From Rhododendron vialii (taxonomy: Eukaryota > Streptophyta > Magnoliopsida > Ericales > Ericaceae): DNA of 64,000 nt. The translations under genes were made by a program, and so were the position numbers. The notes under the pieces were generated by a model, which made no database searches, was not told the DNA's origin, and was given only the letters and a program-made list of their open reading frames with translations. This document shows positions 22,891 to 34,200 of this stretch, piece after piece (the first letter of the stretch is position 1; every line of letters starts with the position of its first letter). The stretch lies in assembly GCF_030253575.1 (NCBI RefSeq), contig NC_080561.1:337501-401500 (forward strand). The letters run 5' to 3'.

Positions 22891-23590
22891 TATTATTCTT
22901 GTTGTAGTGACGTAGGTTAATTTTGGTTGCACAACCATGCGATGGTAAGTTTGATCTTGTTATGAAGACGAAAAAAACTGTGATGTGAAGATGAAAAAAA
23001 CGCTGGACCTTACACGTGTCTCAAAGGTCATATCATCTACTCACATTGGGTATATTATGTTGGATATACCCTTTTATGGTTTGGCGGCTTCGCTAGCTAT
23101 AAAATCTCCACAACGTGCTCTTTTATTCGCATCTACTACAGTCTACACTACACGTATATTATTTTCTCTATCTTTATCCAAACTGAGAAAAAAAAAATAC
23201 TATTATCGTCTTCAAAAAAAATCCCAAATTCACAGAATAAATAAATTTGAGGGAAATATCAGACTCAGCTAGCTCTTTAATAAATTTTGAAATGATTAAA
23301 AGTGATAGGAATGTTTTAACGGTGATCTAATCATTTAATCACGCAAAAAAAAGGAAAAAAAATTAAACGTCATTATCCGAAGGTGTATTTATTAAATATT
23401 TTTCAACGATTATGCAAAATGAAATAAATTTATTGGTGCGAAGTTGTTTTAGTACTATTTTAATGGTGAGGAGCTAAATTCCTACCTAAAGCATCTAAGT
23501 ATTGATTCGAGGCATCATTCTTATTGGATCCACTCCCGCCAATCAATATCCAATGGTCTACATTTCTCCTCTCCACCTCTGCCGTCCCCA
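22891..23590. other. Upstream region of the 23770 gene
   Basis: AT-rich intergenic DNA. The plus-strand frame 22985-23272 lacks recognisable motifs and is not supported as a gene. Confidence 0.35.
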
Positions 23591-23711
23591 TATAAACCCC
23601 CCACACAACGCTATGCTACACAAAGACAAAAAAGATTCACACCTACATTTTCATATAGAGAGAGAGAGAGAAAGGAAAACACACAGAGAGACAAAGGAGA
23701 ACACAGGTTTC

Positions 23712-23754
<43 letters not shown>

Positions 23755-23769
23755 CGTGTGTGTGTGAAA
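23591..23769 (+). promoter_or_regulatory. TATA box and GA-rich 5' leader of the 23770 gene
   Basis: CATATAAACCCC (TATAAA at 23591-23596) lies 174 bp upstream of the ATG. The predicted leader contains a (GA)n run of about 40 bp (23713-23751) ending in (GT)n just before the start codon. GA-rich leaders are common in plant genes. Confidence 0.6.
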
Positions 23770-24357
23770 ATGAACTCCTTGGGTACTCCGGTTATTGATG
23801 CATTAGCCTTGGATTACCTGGGCTTCAGTTTCTTACCGGTAGTAATCAACAACATATGGACGTGGGCCGCCGTTATAACCGCGGCAGTTAGTTTCTGGAG
23901 GATCAGAGCCGTCGGTCTGAAATCCGACAGCCAAGATGAATCTTCGCCTCGGATGGTGTCAGTATCACCGTCGCCTCATACGGAGGAGAAGGAGGCTGTG
24001 ATGGAGCCAGCATCAACCCTAGCTTCTTCAACGACAACGTCGTCGACGAGGGTGCCGTCGGCTGTTGACGTGGATACAACAGGAGGACCGAGGAGAGGGA
24101 AATTCACGGTGTATTACGAGGATGAAAGCGAGGGAGAGGTGGCGTGGGAGGAAGGGGTGGATGACGGCGGCGTTGTGGAGGTGGGTAGAGGTACTGGAGG
24201 AGATTACTGGTGTGATAATTGGGAGAAAGTGATGAGGATGAGAATCGAGCAGGGTGATATGAGGTGGTACCGGTATCAGGATTTGACGGTGCTCGACGGC
24301 AACGTTGTAAGATTATGGGATGGCTGCAGAGACAAAAGTAGCATTTTTCATCATTAA
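23770..24357 (+). CDS. Plant-specific membrane-associated protein of unknown function, 195 aa
   Basis: An intronless open frame from the first ATG (23770) to TAA. The N-terminal region (about residues 10-45) is hydrophobic with a Trp-rich stretch (NNIWTWAAVITAAVSFWRI) and could be a membrane anchor. The middle (50-105) is Ser/Thr/Pro-rich and probably disordered. A patch GKFTVYYEDE introduces an acidic stretch. The C-terminal part (about 145-190), with DYWCDNWEKVM, GDMRWYRYQDLTVLDGNVVRLWDG, is aromatic-rich and looks like the conserved core. A TATA box and GA-rich leader precede it. The protein type is familiar from plant annotations as uncharacterised. I assign no function. Confidence 0.78.
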   Translation: MNSLGTPVIDALALDYLGFSFLPVVINNIWTWAAVITAAVSFWRIRAVGLKSDSQDESSPRMVSVSPSPHTEEKEAVMEPASTLASSTTTSSTRVPSAVDVDTTGGPRRGKFTVYYEDESEGEVAWEEGVDDGGVVEVGRGTGGDYWCDNWEKVMRMRIEQGDMRWYRYQDLTVLDGNVVRLWDGCRDKSSIFHH

Positions 24358-24505
24358 TAAAATAAAAAATAAAAAATTTAGGTGGGATTATGTTAGAGTA
24401 GCTTGTTTAATGCATTTGGGGGCTATTTTATGGCGAAGTACTCCTTGAATTGTAAATAGATGGTTATGTATCACCAGAGCATTAATTGATAAATGCAAGC
24501 TTCCC

Positions 24506-24778
24506 ATCTCTCTCTCTCTCTCTCTCTCTGAGTGTGTTTGTGTGTGGACAATTCTGCTGATTGGCTTGCGTTTTCTATGTGCTTCATAATAATTTTTTTT
24601 TTTAAATTTCTGATTCCTTGTTTGATAGGAAAAAAATAAAAATAATTCTCTCTCTCTCTCTCTGAGTGTGTTTGTGTGTGGACAATTCTGCTGATTGGCT
24701 TGCGTTTTCTATGTGCTTCATAATAATTTTTTTTTTAATTTCTGATTCCTTGTTTGATAGGAAAAAAATAAAAATAAA
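24506..24778. repeat. Tandem duplication of about 135 bp after the 23770 gene
   Basis: A unit consisting of (CT)n, GAGTGTGTTTGTGTGTGGAC, TTGGCTTGCGTTTTCTATGT, poly-T and TTGTTTGATAGG occurs twice in direct orientation, at about 24506-24645 and 24646-24778. The copies differ only in homopolymer lengths and one or two bases, so the event is recent. The (CT)n tract at each unit start may have primed slippage. Confidence 0.9.
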
Positions 24779-25287
24779 TTATTCAATCAATAATTGTACT
24801 CCAGTTACACATGGTAGTATGGGTGGGTGTGTTATGGACTTATGGGACAAGTTTTTGAGTGGTGACTTATATATGCCTCAGTAGTACTGAAGAAGCTCTA
24901 CATGCAAGGGGTAGAGCATTTAAATTAATTGTTGACTTGGAGTGCTGTCTAGCTTGAAGCAGGATTTCCTTCAAGGGTATCAGCTAAACAATGATTTTTT
25001 TTTTTTTTTTTGAAAGGATCACGGCTAAACAATGATTTACTGCATCAAGAAATTAATCAGAACGTACGGTTAGTTGGTGAGAAGAATTGAAAATACTAAT
25101 CCTAAGTTTGAGGATTAATTACACAAGTTATATACGCCAGCTTGATTGATCTGATCATCATCACGTGAAACCTCACATTAATTAGTTTAATTTACTCAAA
25201 ATGAATTAAACTAGCTAGTGATTCACCATGGACTCGTGCTAAATTAATCAACCTTCTTTGACTTTGTTACTCCGTAGTCCGAACTAA
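24779..25287. other. Intergenic, nothing recognised
   Basis: AT-rich. AAACAATGATTT occurs twice around a poly-T run near 25000, a small local duplication. No gene. Confidence 0.35.
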
Positions 25288-26101
25288 GAGCATCAGCAGT
25301 AAAATAAGCAAATGTGAATAATCAAAACATGCCACATCAGAGATTTTGATTATCCATTTAGAGGTTGCTAAAGTTAACAATGTCAAATCCCACATTGGTT
25401 ATTTTTTGTCCATAATCAAAACCAATAGGCCCTCCAAACTTTTTTCCTTCATTTCACGCATATTTTTTGAAAAAGCGATTTTTGAAGGGGGAAAAAAACA
25501 GTTTATGTTAGAAATAGTTTTAAAAAAAAAAGTTCTTCAAAACAAAAAACAGTTTTTCAAAAAACACACTTTGTTCACTTAAAAATTGTAAATACAATTT
25601 TGAAAAATTTTAAAAGAATTATATTTACACAAATAGATTTGAAATTTTAAAAACTATAAATACAGTTTTTTAAAAACAAATTTTGTGTAAAAAATAGGTT
25701 TTATAAAAGAGTTTTGAAATTTCAAAAACAAATTTTTGAAAAACACACTTTATTTAGTTATTTAAATTTTTTGAAAACATTGTTTTTTGTAAAAAAAAAA
25801 TTTCAAAAAAAAACAAAAAAAAAATCTGAAAGTTACAGTTTTTTAAAATTATTTTTTGAAAACATTGTTGAGAGAGAGAGAGAATGGAAGAAAGAAGATT
25901 TTTGTGTAATGTTGGTGTACTTGATTGGGAGATAAATTTTGGTTATTGACAAAACATTGCTAGCTTTGATTATTGAATAACCAAAATTTGATGAGTTGTT
26001 AAGAGATTGCTAGGTTTAGTTATTCTAATGTGATCACTTTTTTTGTCCAACATTGTTAACTTTAACAATTTTTTGTTTTGCTTATTCCACTGTGAATGCT
26101 C
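25288..26101. mobile_element. Harbinger-like element, 814 bp, TAA duplication
   Basis: The ends GAGCATCAGCAGTAAAATAA and the inverse of GAGCATTCACAGTGGAATAA are similar and continue with GCAAA. TAA is present at 25285-25287 and 26102-26104. The interior is extremely A/T-rich with many AAAACA/TTTTTGAAAA words and no transposase. Confidence 0.75.
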
Positions 26102-26167
26102 TAATCATATTAATTGAATTTTTAATTAATACTGCCAAGTTACTATATATCGTAATATATATTGTAA

Positions 26168-26920
26168 GAGCATCTCCAACAGCCTCAATCTCATCCTAAG
26201 CAAATTGTCTACCTAAAACACCAAAATTCTACTTTAACTAGTCACAAAATACATCTCTCTTCCAATAGCCTACGCAAATACCTACTCAAATTACAAAACT
26301 CCTTTAAAAAAAAACAAACAGACAAAACCCAAAATATAGGGCTTTGCCGGAAAACAAAACCCAAAATCCACCATTAGAGCTTCGCAGGGAAACAAACCTG
26401 GACAGAATCCACGACCTCTGCTCACCGATGATCAAAACTTCGATTCCGACGGACGAATCGAAATCCCACATCGAAATCAGTAAACCCACAAATTGAAATA
26501 TGTAAAATCGAAATTAATAAACCCACAAATTGAAATCAGTAAACCCACAATCGAAATCGGTAAACACAATCAAAATCAGTAAACCCACAAACCCACCGGA
26601 ATCCCATGCTTCCTTCTTCCGACCAACAAAATCCCATCTTCCGACCGACCAATGATGGTGGAATCAAACTCCATCGGAATCCGACCCACAGCTCGCTTGA
26701 GCTAACGACGGCGACAACAACAAAGCCAACAACTCCAGAGCCAACGCAGAGAGAGAGAGAGAGAGAACCGAGTAAACAGTGTCTCGCCCCTTGTGGCGTG
26801 GTACTGTAACTCCAGATAAAAGTACCAAGCTCTAAGCTAGTCTGTTGGGTAAGAGGTCTTGAGGGTTTGGCTCTCCTATCAGGCGAGAATAAGGAAGATA
26901 TGAGGCTATTGGAGATGCTC
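26168..26920. mobile_element. Harbinger-like element, 753 bp (family B, copy 1)
   Basis: The ends GAGCATCTCCAACAGCCTCA and the inverse GAGCATCTCCAATAGCCTCA differ at one of 20 positions. TAA flanks both sides (26165-26167, 26921-26923). Its left arm matches the inverse of the right arm of the element at 30206-30911, so they are one family in opposite orientation. The word AATCGAAATCRGTAAACCCA repeats three to four times at about 26460-26590. Confidence 0.85.
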
Positions 26921-26923
26921 TAA

Positions 26924-27409
26924 TAATTTTGTTTTGTTGGTATGATGTTATTAATTGGAGCTTTTCAGAAAAACAAAAATAAACAATCACAATACTACAA
27001 TGTAAAAGGTGGGGCTCATCAAGAGACATAAGAATAAGCAAGTAGAGTGATATTCCAGTAGGCACCGTGCATTTTCATGCGTCTAATTCCGATATTCAAA
27101 TCTCTCAAACTACAACTCACACCACTTACTTTTGTTTGGGGGATGGTTTAAACAATGTTCCTAAATTAAAAACACTTAATTTACGGCCAAAACGACTTGA
27201 AACTATTGTTGATAAAACCACATAAAACTGAAGGCCATGGATATATACAAATTGAATTGGCAAACAAAAAACATCTCAAACTATCACAATAGTAGTATAT
27301 AGCTAGCTAGCTAGATGCAAAAATACCACCACAACTGTCTGATAATTTTATATAGGTGAACGTACGAGTCTTCCTTTTAAAGGAGAGATGAAAAGTCCAA
27401 ATTGGCCAC

Positions 27410-27456
<47 letters not shown>

Positions 27457-27952
27457 AAGGTACCAATTCCATTACGTAGGGTTGTGGGGATCGAATACGG
27501 CACTAGGCTTTGTCACTCTGAGATAACTCCAAACAGATTATCATTATCATTATCATTATGATGATGTCAAACAAATGATTTATGTTCCTTTCTCATGCAT
27601 ATATGCACGCACCTATGATATGATGTTTGTGTTCTTCTACACCGTCCCAAGTTCTTTGTATTTTATACTACTACTACTTTTGTATAATTCGAATTTCTTT
27701 TGCCTACTAGCTAGGAGTACTTTCTATCTAGTCTAATCATAAAAATCGTAAGAAAACAAAATGACCAGATAAGATCACATTATGATAACTCTAGAAGTTG
27801 ATTTTTTTCAACTCTTTTTCCCTTGAATAATGACCGTGAAAATATTGCATTTCTGGCTTCTTGAATTGTCCTTTTTAATGAAGTACTGGAATATCCACGC
27901 GCTATAGGAGGAGATAAACTCTATCTAGCAAATGATCATATTTTATAGACCA
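26924..27952. other. Intergenic with a long (AT)n tract
   Basis: (AT)n lies at about 27412-27451, with short (CTAG)n and (TTATCA)n runs. No gene seen. Confidence 0.4.
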
Positions 27953-27960
27953 TAAATTTA

Positions 27961-28962
27961 AGGGAAATTTGCACTTGCACCCCTTGTACTATCACCAATT
28001 TGCACATACACCCCTTGTACTCCAAATTTAGGCACTTACCCCCTTATACTTTGGACTAAAGTGCAACTGTTAGAAATCCGTTAAAATGGATGGAAAAGCT
28101 ACCGCAGGAGATTTCCCTAAAAAAATGAGGGGGAAAATGCCCTAACTAACTCTGATAGTCATTCATAAGCCCTACCAAACTCTTTTTCCAAAAAACAGAG
28201 CATCCAAAACATCTGCAAATGCAGCAATAGAAACACCGAGCAACAAAAAAAAAGACTTACATTGTCTAAATCCACAACATAAATACATAGCAATAACAAC
28301 AAAAAAATAGACTTCAAATGCAGATATTCAATACCAGGCAGTTCAAACTGAGTTCTTTTCCAAAACAACAGTCACACATACTTACAAAATGACTTGAAAT
28401 AGAGTTCACAAACAAAAGTCAACATGAACAGAATTTCCACAAAACAAAGTACCCAAAACAGAGCATGCATATGCAATAATTAAATCAATTTAGTTGGATT
28501 TTGGTGCAATTCCACCCCCTGGCGGTTTGCCTTTTCCATTTCCCTAACTGCAGTTGCCTTTATGTGGTTGCATTTGCAGATGTTTTGAGGCTAATTATAC
28601 ATGAGATATAGTGCTAGATGCTTCTGTTTTTCTGTTGAAATTGATGAACTTTTTGATGTTTGAGAAGACATCTTGTAAGAGAAGAGAGAGAGTGGGTTAG
28701 GGGAAGGGAGGGGTTTGGATCCTCTATTTTCTGGGAGGAGAGTTTGACAAAGCTTATAAATGGATATCAGGGTTAGTTTGGACATTTTTTCCCCTCATTT
28801 TAGAGGAAAATCTCCCGCCAGTAGCTTTTCAATCAATTTTAACGAATTTTCTAACAAATGCACTTTAGTCCAAAGTACAAGGATGTAAGTGCCTAAATTT
28901 GGAGTACAAGGGGTGTATGTGCAAATTGATAATAGTATAAGGGATGTAAGTGAAAATTCCCC
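27961..28962. mobile_element. Foldback element, 1002 bp, inverted arms of about 190 bp, 8-bp target duplication
   Basis: The left arm (TTGCACTTGCACCCCTTGTA, GTACTCCAAATTTAGGCACTTA, ACTTTGGACTAAAGTGCA) pairs with the right arm over roughly 190 bp. TAAATTTA stands at both sides (27953-27960 and 28963-28970). The internal 600 bp has no transposase and no supported gene. Long inverted arms and an 8-bp duplication suggest a non-autonomous Mutator- or hAT-class element; I cannot choose between them. Confidence 0.8.
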
Positions 28963-28978
28963 TAAATTTAACAAAAGA

Positions 28979-29852
28979 TCTTTTTTTTTTTTTTTTGAAA
29001 CGTCAATCCATTAAACAATGGAGAAACTCGAAGGCAAACAGATTACATCACAGAATACAGGATTGAATCAAAACTAACACAAGCTAGACGCTAGTACATG
29101 TCAAAAGACACCACTACTCTTGACACCCCTGCCGGAGCAGGCCTGCAACTCGATTGCCGGACTAGGAGCCAGTTGTCGAAAGTGATCGTAGAAGTCCCAA
29201 GGGACAACAGTCCAATCCCCCAGCTACGCTCAAGATGCAATCTGGTCGGGGACGATGTCCAAAAAGAGCTCAAAAAATACGCCGGCACACCCGCATCCGA
29301 AAAGCACAACAACACTGGCGAACCACCACCGTCGACGACCTCACTGACACGGGTAGGACCACACCGGTGCGAGCCTTGCTGACACTTCAGGCTTCAGTAC
29401 GCGATTGTCGGCAACACAACGGGCTCACGTAACCGCGGTGGAGCACCGGACACCACACCCGAACACCAAAACCTTCAACTACAACCCAATCGCGCACCAA
29501 AACCGCCGGCACAACCCAGACACGCAAAAAGGCAGAACAACAGTTGAAAACTCCGGCCAACACCAAACCCTAACCTAAATTTATTAGCCCACCACCAACA
29601 CCCACTGGATCTAGAAGCCTAGATCAGTACAAACCGGACCGGCCGGTAGAAGCCAGACCAAATGGCCGGTAAAGAAAGAAAAAGAAAGCAAAACCCTAAC
29701 TCCAAATCTCACCTTATTACCACATCAACGTCTGCCGCTTGCCGGACCACCACTCACCGCCTTCTAGCTCCGGTCTGAACAAGCATTGCCGAACAACAGG
29801 GACGAAAACCCGTCACGAGAGCCGAACCACTGGAGGGGGGGGGGGGGGGGGG
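28979..29852 (-). mobile_element. Poly-A-tailed retroposon, minus strand, ending in a poly-G/C run
   Basis: A poly-T run at about 28980-28996 followed by GAAACGTCAATCCATTAAACAATGG looks like the 3' tail of a minus-strand LINE. About 29095-29830 is clearly more GC-rich than its surroundings (CCGG-rich). The far end is a run of 18 G at 29835-29852, which is poly-C at the 5' end in element orientation. Several short open frames exist but none shows a reverse transcriptase motif. It may be an internally deleted LINE or a retroposed noncoding RNA. Confidence 0.5.
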
Positions 29853-30205
29853 AATTGATGGGAATATTTGATGGGCTCCACTTAAATTAAGGGAATTGAT
29901 GGGATGGGCACTGGAGGCATATACCGTAGGAGTTACATCATGGAATATGCTTCTACTTTTACACTGGTTAAACAGAAGTATGCATGGAGTCTTTTTCGCA
30001 ATTTTTTTTTGTCGGCTTGCTTGGGAAGGAGAGAGGCGTTCGGATCTATCAATACCAATGTCTTGTTCATTTGGGAGATTCAAAATTATTGAGCACAATT
30101 TTTAATAAATTTTTTCTATTTATTTTTCTTCACTAATTATTTTCAAAAACCTCCCTCAAAATCTCCAAACGTACAAGGTCCAAGCTAGCTACTCAAAACC
30201 ACTTA

Positions 30206-30344
30206 GAGCATCTCCAATGGGCTCGGCTCTTCTCCACTTTTGCCTCTTCCCCAAGTGAAACCTCTCAAAACCATCGACCAACAACCTCGTCTCTCCGGTG
30301 ACTGCTACAGAACCACGCCAGGGCCAGGAGGTTTTTGAGCCTCG

Positions 30345-30386
<42 letters not shown>

Positions 30387-30911
30387 GCACGCGCGCGTGC
30401 GCACACACACACGCTGGGTCTGGAAACCCACGAACTGGAAATTTGAAGGTGGAATTGAACTCAACAGCAAGGTGTATTTATGTGGTTTTATGGGTTTTCA
30501 ACGGTGAAATCGTAAATCGAACTCAACGGGCGACGGTGAAATCGATGGTGGGTTTGTGATTTGTGGGTTTTAGATTTTGTGGATTTGTGGGTTTTCGACT
30601 CATTTGTGGATTTGTGGGTTTTTGACTTGATTTGTGGGTTTGTGAGTTTATAATTCCAGTGCTAATTTATGGTTTTGGCTTGATTCAGATGGTGGTCATG
30701 GCTGCTGCCGGTGGTGGCGGCAGTGGGATGGTGGTGGCGGTGGGAAGGGATTTTTTGTGATTTTGATTTTTTTTAGGAGTTTTGGGATTTGAGTAAGCAT
30801 TTTGCTTAGACCGTTGGAAGATGGGTGTATTTTGTGAGTAGTCAAAGTAGAATTTTGGTGTTTTGAGTAGTCAATTTGCTTAGGATGCAATTGAGCCTGT
30901 TGGAGATGCTC
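30206..30911. mobile_element. Harbinger-like element, 706 bp (family B, copy 2)
   Basis: The ends GAGCATCTCCAATGGGCTC and GAGCCTGTTGGAGATGCTC are inverted, with TTA at 30203-30205 and 30912-30914. The right arm (TTTGTGAGTAGTCAAAGTAG, AATTTTGGTGTTTTGAGTAG) is the inverse of the left arm of the 26168 copy. The interior contains (CT)n plus an alternating CG/CA tract at about 30383-30412, and many GTGGATTTGTGGGTTT repeats at 30555-30650. Confidence 0.85.
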
Positions 30912-30914
30912 TTA

Positions 30915-32327
30915 TGAGTTTCATTTGTCAAAGTTGAATTCCAAGTTACCAACATTTCAAACCTTGGGGGTTATGCCCAGTCATTACCTTTAGGACTCCA
31001 AAATTAGTCAAGGTGCGCATAAGTTCACCCAGGCATCCGGTTATAAAAAATAAAAAGTTGAATTCCAAGTTGTTCTATATTTTGTAGAGTTGTCTCTGTG
31101 TCTTTCCCCGATACACATAGGCAATGGACACAAGAATTAGTTGCTTAATTTCTTTGGATACCCATAAGACCAAAGATATCTTGAAATACTTTTGCCTGGT
31201 TTGTTTCCATTTTTTGAAAAAAAATTCCAACTCAAAAAATATTCATTACCCTTACTTCCCACTCATTACCTCTATTTTCAATTATTATTATCATTTTTCT
31301 CTTTATCCCTCTCCATTCATTACTCATAGCTTCTAATCATTACTCTCATAAAAAAATTTCTCAAAAATTCATCTAAACACAGCATTAAGATATCAGTTCA
31401 TATTGTATGACACCATCACAAAATATCTTTGCATCTTCATGATAACTTAATGCAAAGTGACAGGACATTTTGCTTAAGTTGGGAGGCTATAGTTATTGCT
31501 TGGCAGCACTTTAATTGATTTTTGTTAGCTAATTAAGGTAGGAAAATGCTAATTAAAAGCCTATAACCCATCTAACAAAACTACTCTAGCTTATACTGGA
31601 ATTATTTGGCACATGAAATGCAATGATATATCCTTCAAATGTGACAATTTGATTAACTGCCCACTCAACCACTCACCCCAAATACAAATATAGAAACTCA
31701 TAATTGTCCAGCTACATATACGTCTAGCTATTTGCGCTCATATTTCTTTCTATTTATTTCCCATGGGCCCCGGAGCATTTTGTTCATAATGGTACGATAA
31801 AGCAAAAAGAGAACTCTTAAGATTGAGCATGATATGAGTCATCTTGTTGGATGTTTTTTAAATTTAAAAGGGCACTAATCCAACCGCATTAATTAATTGC
31901 TAAGTTGCATCAATTCAGCAGATTTATATCCGCCAACTCATCAGTAGCCCAGGTCTCTTGTTACCAGTTTGGACATAATCGACCAAAGGAGATGACAATT
32001 CTGGCGAATTACGAAGCTCTTCCTTGCTCGAAGCGATGTATTCACCCTCACTCCCGTTCAGACTGTACTCCGTGCAGTTATTGTTGTTGATCCTGCAGAG
32101 CTTACCCAAAGGTTCAGTTCGGATTGTAGGAAGTGGGCAAAGTACTCTTGTTTAATTTGCAGCAATAGATTCACGTGGTTTTAATTGGGGCTCGTCTGGT
32201 TAGGGCAACGTCTTTTTCAAATGCACTGTAGATTGTACAGCACATAGTTTGGGAGTTAAGGGTACTACTGTTGCTTTGCTGTCAACCTTTCTGCAACAAT
32301 TGGAGCCTGGCTGTTGGCCCCATGCAA
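30915..32327. other. Intergenic, nothing firmly recognised
   Basis: AT-rich. The minus-strand frame 31924-32109 has balanced composition but no motif and no adjoining exons, so it is not called. 31195-31390 is rich in TCATTACC words, like the MITE inside RRP12 intron 6. Confidence 0.35.
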
Positions 32328-32512
32328 GGACGGAATCAGGATTTTACCATAGCAGTGGCGAAATATATACTAAAAACATCTAGTGGTGGCGAGACTATAT
32401 AAATTGTGCATAATTTTTTTTTTACATATAATAATTGTATTTTTTAAAATTCTTGTCGTGGCGGTCGCCGCCACTAGACCCCCCCTGATCCCATCCTTGG
32501 CCCCATGCCAGC
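32328..32512. repeat. Dispersed element of about 170-185 bp, copy 2 (reverse orientation)
   Basis: Reverse complement of the element at 20991-21162. GACGGAATCAGGATTTTACC, TGGTGGCGAGACTATATAAA and CTTGTCGTGGCGGTCGCCGCC correspond to the same blocks there. The flanks do not match, which supports independent insertion. Confidence 0.7.
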
Positions 32513-32859
32513 ACCAATATGCATGTGCATGCCCTAAACCTTCTTCCTCTACTTGTTGAAGGTTTTTTTTTTTATCCTGCTCGTTGAAGTATGTCTACCT
32601 CTAGTGGGAATTGCACTCTAAAAAATGCAAAGCAGGCACTATCACAAAATAAAAAAAAGATAACAGTACAAAAATTGGAAATATCATCACCGAGCTAGAT
32701 TAGTAGATAAAGCGAGACGTTCTTAATCGATCGCACCTACTGAGAAACTAATTACATGGTATATTCATTATTCTATCTCGTTCTTTGTGTATACCTAGCT
32801 AGGAATGGAACTCAAGACCAGCTGGGATAATAGGTCGACACGTATAATGCAAAGAGAAT

Positions 32860-33030
32860 AAATTCTTTACACCGCCAGTACTGTAAATATTTATTTTCTC
32901 CAAATCAATTACATTGTGTCACGTCGTCATATTTTATTGATTGAGACTACTGTTTTGCAACGTAACACAATGTAATTGATTTAGAGGAAACAAATGTTTA
33001 TACCGACGGTGTAAAAAATTTATTTTCCAT
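32860..33030. mobile_element. Palindromic MITE of about 170 bp (family C, copy 1)
   Basis: TTTACACCGCCAGTACTGTAA and CAAATCAATTACATTGTGTC on the left pair with ACACAATGTAATTGATTT and ACCGACGGTGTAAAAAATTT on the right. The same family occurs at about 45325-45500, with ACCGACAGTGTAAAAAATTT at its end. Confidence 0.75.
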
Positions 33031-34192
33031 ATAAATTGAGATCGAGTTTGATATCCATAAAAAGTACTACACTCAAATCTCTATATATAATCGTTTGGTG
33101 GACTAAACACCTTCTTTTGTGTCGGTAGCACTTCGTGGTACCTAAGTTTGACATAGATATATGTGTTGGGTTTCTCTAGCCGGATAACTATGTGCTAGCT
33201 AGCTGCTGAGAATAATTCTTGAGAGAGAGAGAGAGAGAGGGGACAGAGTCTCCTGGGCATCAGTGTTGAGAGTGACTTTCTCACGTACGGTTTCTTGGTG
33301 AGTCACAAGTTCCTAGTGGCATCGGGTAGGTAGGTCATATATATAGTATACATATGCACACACCTTTGCTGGTAGAAAGAGATGGAACACCTTACTGAAT
33401 TTTGTGAAATTCATTGCAAGGTTTCTAAGGTTCACGTCATGAGTTGCTCTACTCACGTAACTCACATGCAGTACTAACGATGGACCATGCTTAAATGGTT
33501 TAGCCTGCATTATCTATTCATTTATTTTGCCTTCAGGATCAGGTGGTTAATTTAAGTGCATTTTAATTTTGATAATAGCTAAACATTGACCAATGTGTTC
33601 TGGCTTGAGGTTGAGAAAGGCATTATGAGTCGTCGAGTAGTGTGTGAATGGAAACGGGTTCATGTTTGACATAGTGCATACTGTACTACTTATCAACTAC
33701 TTGTAATTTAGTTATAGCCTATAGGGTATAGGACCACCATCATGCATGCATTTATGGTTATGGATATAGCTCGACAAACGATGTGTTTGTGCTCTATATA
33801 TCGTTAATCTCCCCCCCTCGTGAAGGATCTCATGAGGAAGCTACATCATGGTTATTGTCTTATGGCCGAGGGATGGCCATATCGATCCATGAGGAATAAT
33901 GCCCCAACAAACAGACAGAGAGCATGTGACCCGTGAAAAATAATTTTACACTCTCATGTGTGATAAGTGCTCTGTTTTATTGAATAAAAAAGTAACACAG
34001 AAGCTCCTGAAATGGTAAAAGCAACATTAATATACTAAAAGAGAGTCATTATAAGATCGACATGGGAGGGTGCCTGAAAATCATTTTTTCTACTATCTAA
34101 ATGAGAGTTCTTATTTTGTACTGTAGAACATTTTTTCGATTATGGCATGGCAGACCAGAATGGGAGGGGCAGGCATTGTAGGTAGCTACTGC
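33031..34192. other. Intergenic, nothing recognised
   Basis: No gene or transposon end that I can support. (GA)n lies at about 33220-33239. Confidence 0.35.
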
Positions 34193-34200
34193 AGCAGTAC

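Noticed and set aside
31924..32109. 61-codon minus-strand frame
   Set aside because: No domain or exon context; too short to trust.
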